The notes under the pieces were generated by a model. That model saw only the letters and a list, made by a program, of their open reading frames with translations. It did no database searches and was not told the DNA's origin. This document shows, one piece after another, positions 12,339 through 17,960 of a stretch of DNA of 17,960 nucleotides. The stretch covers positions 1 through 17,960 of the forward strand of contig DATHWB010000255.1 in the NCBI GenBank assembly GCA_035460965.1. The letters run 5' to 3'. This DNA comes from DATHWB01 sp035460965. Its GTDB lineage: Bacteria > Actinomycetota > Acidimicrobiia > Spongiisociales > ZC4RG35. Positions within the stretch are counted from its first letter, which is position 1; the number at the start of each line of letters is the position of its first letter. The position numbers and the translations under genes are program-made.

Positions 12339-13310
12339 ATGGCGGCGCAGAAGACCCCGAGCCTGGGACTCACGGTGTCGAGCGAGGAACATCCGCCCGA
12401 GCGCATGGTGGAGATCGCCCGCCTGGCCGAACAGAACGGGTTCGACTTCATCTCCGTCTCCGACCACTTCCACCCGTGGGTGACCGCCCAGGGGCACAGT
12501 CCCTTCGTCTGGTCGGTGCTGGGAGCCATCGCCGCCTCGACGGACTCGATACAGGTGGGAGTGGGGGTGACGTGTCCCATCATGCGCGTGCACCCCGCCA
12601 TCCTCGCCCAGGCGGTGGCGACGACGGCTCTGCTCCTCGACGGACGTCTGGTGTGGGGTGTGGGCACCGGCGAGGCGCTCAACGAACTGATCCTCGGGCA
12701 CCGCTGGCCCCCGCACGAGATTCGCGCCGAGATGCTGGAGGAGGCGGTCGGCTTGATCCGGCGCATGTGGGCGGAGGAGTCGGTGACCCATCGCGGTACG
12801 CATTACACGGTGGAGGATGCCCGCATCCTCGACCGGCCGAACGAGCCGACACCCATCGTGGTGTCGGCGTTTGGCCCGAACGCGGCCCGGCTGGCGGCTG
12901 AGATCGGCGACGGACTGTGGGTCACCGGCCCGGCGGAGGAAGCCATCGAGGTGTACCGGGACGCCGGCGGTGTCGGGCCGGTCTACTCCCAGCTGACACT
13001 GTGCTGGGACGAGGACCGGGACCGGGCGGTCGAGACCGCCCACGAGTTGTGGGCCTTCTCGTCGCTCCCCGGGCAGTTGAACCAGGATCTGCGCACGATC
13101 GCTCACTTCGAGCAGGCGGTCGAGGCCATCTCCCCCGCCGACGTCGCTCGATCGACGCCGTGCGGTCCGAAGCCCGAGCCGATCCTCGAGCTGGCCGGCG
13201 AGATGGTCGATGCCGGAGTGGACCACCTGTACTTCCACCAGATCGGGCCGGACCAGGAGGGTTTCGTCGACTTCTGGAAGGCGGAGATCCGGCCCGAGAT
13301 GGTCGGTTGA
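12339..13310 (+). CDS. F420-dependent LLM-class oxidoreductase (FGD-like)
   Basis: This encodes 323 residues from an ATG at 12339 preceded by GGGAGGG; the longer frame from 12174 would cross the promoter. It is a luciferase-like TIM barrel of the F420-dependent glucose-6-phosphate dehydrogenase group. S-D-H-F-H-P-W (41-47) carries the Asp and His expected at the F420 site, and G-T-G-E-A-L-N-E (109-116) matches the FGD segment whose glutamate acts in catalysis. S-A-F-G-P-N-A-A (168-175) and G-D-G-L-W-V-T-G further on are typical of the class. The length is normal. Many relatives do not use glucose 6-phosphate, so the substrate is open. Stress-sigma control suggests that it supplies F420H2 or reduces a damaging compound under stress. 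Confidence 0.88.
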   Translation: MAAQKTPSLGLTVSSEEHPPERMVEIARLAEQNGFDFISVSDHFHPWVTAQGHSPFVWSVLGAIAASTDSIQVGVGVTCPIMRVHPAILAQAVATTALLLDGRLVWGVGTGEALNELILGHRWPPHEIRAEMLEEAVGLIRRMWAEESVTHRGTHYTVEDARILDRPNEPTPIVVSAFGPNAARLAAEIGDGLWVTGPAEEAIEVYRDAGGVGPVYSQLTLCWDEDRDRAVETAHELWAFSSLPGQLNQDLRTIAHFEQAVEAISPADVARSTPCGPKPEPILELAGEMVDAGVDHLYFHQIGPDQEGFVDFWKAEIRPEMVG

Positions 13311-13331
13311 GGCCATCCCCGAGGGCGGATC

Positions 13332-14450
13332 TCACTCGGCGAGATTCCTCAGGCGCGCCAGCGTCTTGGAGAGCAGCCGGGAAACATGCATCTGGGAGAT
13401 ACCGAGTTCTTCTGCGATCTCGGTCTGTGTGAGATCCCGATAGAACCGCAGATACAACAGCCGCTGTTCCGCCACCGGGAGCGACCGGATCACTTCGGCC
13501 AGTTCCCGCCAGTCGTCGAGCTGTTGCGCCCAGGTGGCGTCGTGGAGGGAGTCCGCCAGGTTTGCCCCGGTCCGTTCGTTCGGAGCGTCGATCGACTCCG
13601 TCTGATAGGCGGTTCCGGCGGCGATGCCTTCGAGCACTTCGCCCTCGTCCAGCCCCAACTCGGCGGCGATGTCGGCCGGCGTGACGGTTCGGGCCAGCCT
13701 CTGAGCGAGCGATTCGGCGGTCCGTGCCACTTCGAGTGACAGCTCCTGCAGCCCCCTGGGTACTCGCACCGACCACGCTCGGTCCCGCAGTTGCCGTTTC
13801 AGCGCTCCCTGGATGGTGGCGATGGCATAGGGACGGAATGGGCCCGTCTCCGGCTCGTAGCGGCTGAGGGCGCTGAGGAGCCCGACGAGAGCCACCTGCT
13901 CCAGGTCTTCGTCAGAGACGCCCTTTCCGCGGAATCGCCCCGCCAGACCGGTCGCCAGGTCACGGAACCGTTTGATCGCCTCGTCTCGACATGCCGCATC
14001 GCCCCGCACCCTCTGCAACATCTCTTCGTCGGAGAGATGCGAGATCGTCTCGTGGGTGCCGGGGGCCCGCACCTCGAACCAGACTTCGAACGTCCCGTCG
14101 CCGCACTGTGACGCACCCCACCGACGGGCGATGTGCTCGACGAGGGTCAGTCCCACTCCCCGAGCCGAGAGGTCGGGATCGAGCGGAGCGCGATGCACGA
14201 TGGCGATGGTGACGCCGGTCGTCCCGGTTTCCACGGTCATGCAGATGCGATCCGCCTCGTCCAGACCGGCGTGCTGGAGGGCGTTGGCGATGAGTTCGCT
14301 CACGAGCAGTTGCGCTTCGGCCAACCGGATCGGATCCAGTCGCCCGAGCGACGCCAGTGCTTCGCGTGCAGCCGATGCCGCTCCGACGGCGGCCGGAAAC
14401 GTGAATCGAGACGACGCAGTGCGTTCGGGTTCAGCCATGTCGGTCATCAT
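13332..14450 (-). CDS. RsbW-like ATPase domain fused to SigB/SigF-family sigma factor
   Basis: This encodes 372 residues in one uninterrupted frame from an ATG at 14450 (alternatives two and four codons on; no strong ribosome site). Residues 14-127 are an anti-sigma HATPase domain: N-box S-E-L-I-A-N-A-L-Q-H (51-60) and G2 region A-R-G-V-G-L-T-L-V-E (96-105). At the G1 position, where D is expected, the chain reads I-V-H-R-A-P with His86. Residues 138-372 are a full SigB/SigF-type sigma factor: region 2 with D-L-E-Q-V (182-186), S-R-Y-E-P (196-200) and V-R-V-P-R-G-L-Q-E-L (228-237); region 3 with T-P-A-D-I-A-A-E-L-G (257-266); region 4 with Q-T-E-I-A-E-E-L-G-I-S (342-352) and V-S-R-L-L (356-360). 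Normally these are separate proteins that inhibit and are inhibited. It lies 66 bases after the metallothionein gene and may share its promoter. Confidence 0.9.
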   Translation of the reverse strand: MMTDMAEPERTASSRFTFPAAVGAASAAREALASLGRLDPIRLAEAQLLVSELIANALQHAGLDEADRICMTVETGTTGVTIAIVHRAPLDPDLSARGVGLTLVEHIARRWGASQCGDGTFEVWFEVRAPGTHETISHLSDEEMLQRVRGDAACRDEAIKRFRDLATGLAGRFRGKGVSDEDLEQVALVGLLSALSRYEPETGPFRPYAIATIQGALKRQLRDRAWSVRVPRGLQELSLEVARTAESLAQRLARTVTPADIAAELGLDEGEVLEGIAAGTAYQTESIDAPNERTGANLADSLHDATWAQQLDDWRELAEVIRSLPVAEQRLLYLRFYRDLTQTEIAEELGISQMHVSRLLSKTLARLRNLAE

Positions 14451-14516
14451 TCGGACAGCGGGGACTAGGGCAGGACTCCCGGAGGGGGGCCTACCGATGC
14501 TCCGATCGAACCCCGC

Positions 14517-14672
14517 TCAGGTAAGCGGTACCTCGGGATTGCTGGCTGCGCACTGCGGATGTCCGCAGGCGCACAAGGCGACGGTCAGATCTGCGCCGCG
14601 GCACTCGTCGCTGCAGAAGCCGGCGGGGTCGTCGACCAGACACGTGCACTTGTCATGAGCGCATTCCATCAT
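14517..14672 (-). CDS. Small bacterial metallothionein
   Basis: An ATG at 14672 (or the adjacent ATG at 14669) follows AGGAGG and opens a 51-residue frame ending at 14517. Cysteines lie at 4, 9, 11, 20, 24, 34, 36 and 41, with histidines at 6 and 38. The pattern E-C-A-H-D-K-C-T-C-L-V (3-13), F-C-S-D-E-C (19-24) and C-A-C-G-H-P-Q-C (34-41) is that of prokaryotic metallothioneins (PF02069, SmtA/BmtA type), which hold zinc, copper or cadmium in a cysteine cluster. It is only slightly shorter than SmtA. A likely stress promoter lies upstream, and the sigma fusion gene follows on the same strand. I am confident of the family, less so of the metal. Confidence 0.85.
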   Translation of the reverse strand: MMECAHDKCTCLVDDPAGFCSDECRGADLTVALCACGHPQCAASNPEVPLT

Positions 14673-14708
14673 GTCCTCCTGGATCGGTTTGGTCTGCTCC
14701 GCCTGCTA

Positions 14709-14734
14709 CTACCCGCCACCCGGAGCTGGCATAC
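14709..14734 (-). promoter_or_regulatory. Probable SigB/SigF-type promoter for metallothionein and sigma fusion
   Basis: On the minus strand GTAT (14734-14731), 16 bases, GGGTAG (14714-14709), ending 36 bases before the ATG at 14672. The same boxes and spacing occur at 10726-10751. If read through, it would make the sigma gene autoregulated. Confidence 0.55.
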
Positions 14735-14898
14735 CTCGCACGGTGGCCCCGCGACCGGTGATCGATCCGACTCACAGCGGATTCCTGGACGGGTAACGTC
14801 GCACGCAACCACGGATCGGCACGGCGCTGCAAGAACGCTGGGTCTTCGGCGCAGCGAGCGGATCCGACGAGAGACTGGCGAGGGAGGTCCCGCTGGCT

Positions 14899-16671
14899 TT
14901 GTCCGAACGACCGGCCGTCTTGGTGCACGGTGACCAACCGGCGCGCGGCGATTGGACGTGGCCGGACAAGCTCCCGTTCGGTCCGATCGGCCTGTTCGCC
15001 CTCACGGCTCTCTCGTACGGGGCTGGTTCGCGCTTGGCGCTGCTGCTGATCGAACGCTCCGAACTCTGGAGCGTCTTCTTCGTCCCGGCCGGCGTGATGG
15101 CCGCCTTCCTGCTGCGGGTTCGGACGAGGCTGTGGTGGGTGGTCGTGCTCGCCGCAGGCGCCACCGAGGCCCTCATGGACCTCGACTTCGGCTACTCCAC
15201 TGCTGCGACCGCCGGGTTCGTGGGCGGGAACGTGGTCGGTCCGGTCTTGGGCGCGTGGATCGTGCGGAGTCGGTGCGGGACGGTGGACCTCTCCCGACTG
15301 AAGGACGTTGGATGGTTCCTCGCAGGTTCCGTCGTGATCGGCCCCCTCGTGGCGGCGACGATCGGCTCCGCCGTCGCCGACGCCTCCGGGGAGGGCGAGT
15401 TCCTGACCCAGTTCTGGCAGTGGTGGCTCGGCGACGCACTCGGAGTGGTCCTGGTCGGTTCGTTCATCCTGGTGTGGGGCTCGAGTCCGGACCGCCGTTC
15501 CCTACGGTCGGTCGCTGGCACGGTGCTGCTGGTCGGCACTCTCGTTCTCACGGTGTGGGTGGTGGCTCTCACACATCTCCCTCTGGTCTTCCTCGTGCTG
15601 GTCGGCGTGATCGTTGCCGGGGTCGTATTCGGGCCGCGCGGGGTCGCCGCCTCGGCGATCGTGATTGCCTTGACCAAGGCGCTCGACCTGGCGTTCGGGG
15701 ACGGACTGCAGGTACCTGGCCTGTCCCAGGACGAAGCACTGATGGTGGTGCAGCTCCGCCTCGGCATCTTCACCGTGGCAGGTCTGGTCCTGGCGGCGGG
15801 AGTGAACGAACGGGAGGCGGCCACCGTGGCGGCGCTCGAAGCACGCGCCCGGGCGCTGGAGGCCGAGACCGCCCACCGGGTCGAGCACGAAATCGCGGTG
15901 TACCTACAGGAGGGTCTGCTCCCCGACGAGACGACTCACCACCCGAACCTCACCGTGGCGGGGCGCTACGTGGCGGGGAGCGAGGAGGTGATGGTGGGTG
16001 GAGACTGGTACGACGTGACGACGTTGCCGGATGGTCGGGTCGTGATCGTCCTGGGAGATGTCGGTGGGCACGGGCTGGAGGCCACCACGCAGATGGGGCG
16101 GCTGCGGACGGCTACCGCCGCCTTCTCACTTCTCTGCGCCGGTCCCGCCGATCTCCTCTCCAACCTCAACCGGTTCGCCCAGGGTCGCCAGGCCGTCGAT
16201 TACGCAACCGTCAGTTGTTCCATCCTCGACCCGGCCTCCGGTGTGCTGACGTACGCGTCGGCCGGTCATCCACCGATTCTCGTCGTCACGCCCTCGGGCG
16301 ACGCCACGTGGCTGGACCAGGCGACGTCGCGCCCCCTGTACGGCGGGTCCGAGAGCGAGCGGACGGAGGCCTCGCTCCGGATCGAACCAGGCTCACTCCT
16401 GATCGGCTACACCGACGGTCTGGTCGAGAACATGTATCGCGACATCGGGGTCGGCCTCAGCCGTCTCGAGAAGACGGTGACCCAGGTCGTCGACAGGTCG
16501 GTGACCGAGATCTGTGACCTGCTTCTCGGAACTATGGGAGTCGCGCACTCCCGCCGCGACGACGTCGTCGCGCTGGTCATGCGATACGAACCACCGCCGG
16601 CGCATCCGGCGGACCGCGAGATCGTGATCGGGATCGAGCGGAAGCCGGAGGACGCGGCAACCGCTGACTGA
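14899..16671 (+). CDS. Membrane MASE1-type sensor with SpoIIE/RsbU phosphatase domain
   Basis: This encodes 590 residues from a TTG at 14899 with GGGAGG upstream; a GTG nine codons in is an alternative. Residues 28-300 hold about eight membrane helices with a MASE1-like look (W-S-V-F-F-V-P-A-G-V near 57-66). Residues 303-345 are a helical, probably coiled-coil linker ending Y-L-Q-E-G-L-L-P. Residues 350-563 are a PP2C/SpoIIE phosphatase: G-G-D-W-Y-D (367-372), G-D-V-G-G-H-G (386-392), Y-T-D-G-L-V-E (504-510) and R-R-D-D-V-V-A-L (552-559), keeping the metal-binding aspartates 369, 387, 506 and 554/555. Such enzymes dephosphorylate STAS antagonists and switch on the sigma factor. Its likely targets are the STAS proteins at 7256 and 11038. 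The stimulus sensed in the membrane is unknown. It diverges from the metallothionein and sigma genes. Confidence 0.9.
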   Translation: MSERPAVLVHGDQPARGDWTWPDKLPFGPIGLFALTALSYGAGSRLALLLIERSELWSVFFVPAGVMAAFLLRVRTRLWWVVVLAAGATEALMDLDFGYSTAATAGFVGGNVVGPVLGAWIVRSRCGTVDLSRLKDVGWFLAGSVVIGPLVAATIGSAVADASGEGEFLTQFWQWWLGDALGVVLVGSFILVWGSSPDRRSLRSVAGTVLLVGTLVLTVWVVALTHLPLVFLVLVGVIVAGVVFGPRGVAASAIVIALTKALDLAFGDGLQVPGLSQDEALMVVQLRLGIFTVAGLVLAAGVNEREAATVAALEARARALEAETAHRVEHEIAVYLQEGLLPDETTHHPNLTVAGRYVAGSEEVMVGGDWYDVTTLPDGRVVIVLGDVGGHGLEATTQMGRLRTATAAFSLLCAGPADLLSNLNRFAQGRQAVDYATVSCSILDPASGVLTYASAGHPPILVVTPSGDATWLDQATSRPLYGGSESERTEASLRIEPGSLLIGYTDGLVENMYRDIGVGLSRLEKTVTQVVDRSVTEICDLLLGTMGVAHSRRDDVVALVMRYEPPPAHPADREIVIGIERKPEDAATAD

Positions 16672-16674
16672 TCG

Positions 16675-16700
16675 GTCGCTGCGATCGGCCCGTCAGCGAC
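16675..16700 (+). terminator. Weak hairpin after the phosphatase gene
   Basis: GTCGCTG (16675-16681) pairs with CAGCGAC (16694-16700) around a 12-base loop, four bases after the phosphatase stop. It overlaps the stop of the convergent truncated gene. No T-run, so support is modest. Confidence 0.4.
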
Positions 16701-16947
16701 GGGGCGGCTCGAGCCCCAGCCAGTCGGCGAGCGCGACGATCTCCGCCTCCACTCCGGCAGTCATGTCGGCCGCCCACTCCGTGTCGTGATGGACGGCGTT
16801 GACACGCAGCACCCCTGCCTTGCGATCTGCGGTGGCGTCCAGTTTCCCCACCAACCTGTCGCCATGCAGTATCGGCAGTGCGTAGTAGCCCCATCGCCGC
16901 CTGTAAGGAGGTCTGGGCAGCGCCCGGATCGGGTACCGGCCGTGCAT
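16693..16947 (-). pseudogene. C-terminal remnant of a winged-helix YcaQ/AlkX-type protein
   Basis: The 84-residue frame reads Y-R-R-R-W-G-Y-Y-A-L-P-I-L (15-27), G-D-R-L-V-G-K-L-D (29-37) and A-D-R-K-A-G-V-L-R-V (40-49), then a helix ending D-W-L-G-L-E (74-79). This is the C-terminal strand-helix portion of the winged-helix DNA-binding family COG3214 (HTH_42, YcaQ/AlkX DNA glycosylase-like), whose members are usually 350-400 residues. The N-terminal three quarters are absent. The frame's first ATG (16947) interleaves with the ATG of the topoisomerase gene on the other strand. The remaining part is well conserved in appearance, so the loss may be recent, or a short form may still be used. I judge a deletion remnant more likely. 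Confidence 0.7.
16911..16936 (+). promoter_or_regulatory. Possible SigB/SigF-type promoter for topoisomerase IB
   Basis: GTCT (16911-16914), 16 bases, GGGTAC (16931-16936). The -10 ends nine bases before the ATG at 16946, so the transcript would be leaderless or nearly so, which fits the missing ribosome site. It lies inside the remnant gene on the other strand. Confidence 0.45.
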
Positions 16948-17956
16948 GAACCAGGAGGAGTTGCTCGCACTCGCCGAGGAAGCGGGACTCGTCTATGCCG
17001 ACGAGGGCATGGAATGGCGTCAGCGGATCGGGCGGGGTCGAGGGTTCACGTACAGGGAGCCCGACGGTTCACCCGTCTCCGAGACCGTCCGGGAGTGGAT
17101 CGAGACGTGTGCCATCCCGCCCGCCTGGAGGTCGGTTCGGATCGCCACCCGCACGGACTCGCACATCCTGGCGACGGGCTACGACCGACAGGGGCGGAAG
17201 CAATACGTCTACCACCCCCGGTGGGAGGAGGTCCGAGACGAGGTGAAGTTCGAGCGGATGTGGGAGTTCGGACGCCGGATCGGCCGTCTGCGGCGCCGGA
17301 TCGACGGGGACCTCCGGTTGCCAGGGCTCCCGCGGCCGAAGGTCGTGGCGCTGGCGGTGGCCGTGCTCGACCGCACGCTGATCCGCATCGGCAATCGGCG
17401 AAGCGCCTCCAATGGGGACGCCTACGGGCTGACCACCCTGACCACCGAGCACGTGCAGGTCAGAGGAGCGCAGGTGCACATCGAGTTCGTCGGGAAAGGC
17501 GGCGGTGAGAACCAGGTGGTCTTCGAGGACAGGAGGATGGCCACGCTGATCTCCCGCTGCGAGGAACTCTCCGGGCAGTCACTGTTCAGCTACACGGCCG
17601 AGGACTCGGTTTCCTCCATCGGATCGGGCGACGTCAACGACTATCTCGCCGCGGCGATGGGCGGGCGCTTCACCGCCAAGGACTTCCGAACCTGGGGTGC
17701 GTCGACGACGGCCACCCACGAGCTGGCGACCAGGACCGGCGAGGACCCGGATCGCATCGTCCTCGAAGCTCTGGACGCCACCGCAGAACGCCTGGGCAAC
17801 TCCCGAGAGGTGTGCCGTGACGCCTACGTCCATCCGACCGTCGTCGATGCGTTCCACGACGGGCGGCTCGGGAGTGCCTGGCGCAGTTCGCGCACGGGCG
17901 TGTGGCTGCAGCGGGCGGAGTCGACCATGTCGAAGCTGCGCTCGGAGCCCGCGTGA
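16946..17956 (+). CDS. DNA topoisomerase IB (poxvirus-like)
   Basis: This encodes 336 residues from an ATG at 16946; an in-frame stop at 16904 limits the upstream end. It is a compact bacterial type IB topoisomerase, which relaxes supercoils through a 3'-phosphotyrosine link. The catalytic set can be read as Arg147 (I-R-I-G-N), Lys184 (V-G-K-G-G), Arg248 (K-D-F-R-T-W-G), Asn285 (L-G-N-S) and Tyr294 (C-R-D-A-Y-V-H-P). Asn in place of the viral His is usual for bacterial members such as that of Deinococcus. The N-terminal DNA clamp domain covers about 1-110, including Y-D-R-Q-G-R-K-Q-Y-V-Y-H-P (79-91). There is no ribosome site; a possible stress promoter ends nine bases upstream. The gene is complete, ending four bases before the window edge. 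Confidence 0.92.
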   Translation: MNQEELLALAEEAGLVYADEGMEWRQRIGRGRGFTYREPDGSPVSETVREWIETCAIPPAWRSVRIATRTDSHILATGYDRQGRKQYVYHPRWEEVRDEVKFERMWEFGRRIGRLRRRIDGDLRLPGLPRPKVVALAVAVLDRTLIRIGNRRSASNGDAYGLTTLTTEHVQVRGAQVHIEFVGKGGGENQVVFEDRRMATLISRCEELSGQSLFSYTAEDSVSSIGSGDVNDYLAAAMGGRFTAKDFRTWGASTTATHELATRTGEDPDRIVLEALDATAERLGNSREVCRDAYVHPTVVDAFHDGRLGSAWRSSRTGVWLQRAESTMSKLRSEPA

Positions 17957-17960
17957 AGGC

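Noticed and set aside
14796..14801. GGGTAA before the phosphatase gene
   Set aside because: No -35-like box lies 15-16 bases upstream; the nearby GATT is only seven bases away.

Overview
The window is very GC-rich, gene-dense actinobacterial DNA. A WhiB-family iron-sulphur regulator, an F420-dependent oxidoreductase, threonine-rich lipoprotein and membrane-protein tails, and SigB/SigF-type stress signalling all point to Actinomycetota. An Acidimicrobiia-like lineage is plausible, but I cannot fix the class from this sequence. I see no tRNA, rRNA, CRISPR array, insertion sequence or attachment site.

The theme is the general stress response. Nearly all parts of a SigB-type partner-switching circuit are present but scattered: a free RsbW-like ATPase (4371-4766, minus), two RsbV-like STAS antagonists (7256-7564 and 11038-11382, minus), a membrane MASE1-SpoIIE phosphatase (14899-16671, plus), and a 372-residue protein (13332-14450, minus) that fuses an RsbW-like ATPase domain to a complete SigB/SigF-family sigma factor. 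The fused ATPase keeps its N-box and G2 box but has lost the usual G1-box aspartate.

A putative output regulon lies around these genes. Nine intergenic sites match GTTT-N15/16-GGG(T/A)A, the SigB/SigF-type promoter pattern, and five more match with one change in the -35 box and exactly 16 bases of spacing. Most start 25-36 bases before a gene. Their downstream genes encode typical stress proteins: two small membrane proteins, CsbD, a 52-residue protein, a ferritin-like protein, a glycine-zipper stress protein, a 19-residue membrane peptide in an operon with a four-helix membrane protein and a PRC-barrel protein, a small DP-x-x-G protein, WhiB, a basic 'plasmid stabilization'-type protein, an F420 oxidoreductase, a metallothionein and a type IB topoisomerase.

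Layout: 1-1680 envelope proteins; 1687-2496 alpha/beta hydrolase; 2587-3779 CsbD, small protein and ferritin-like protein; 3919-4766 RsbW-like gene with a coupled helical protein; 4900-7174 divergent membrane-stress genes; 7256-10662 a tightly coupled operon of N-formylglutamate amidohydrolase-like, DUF1704 (QEGLA) and glutathione-synthetase-like ATP-grasp genes, followed by a STAS gene; 10824-13310 further stress genes; 13332-14672 metallothionein and sigma fusion; 14899-16671 phosphatase; 16693-17956 a truncated winged-helix gene head-to-head with topoisomerase IB. No gap between genes exceeds about 230 bases. The most unusual items are the anti-sigma/sigma fusion, the dense promoter set, the three-gene ATP-grasp operon and several very small genes.
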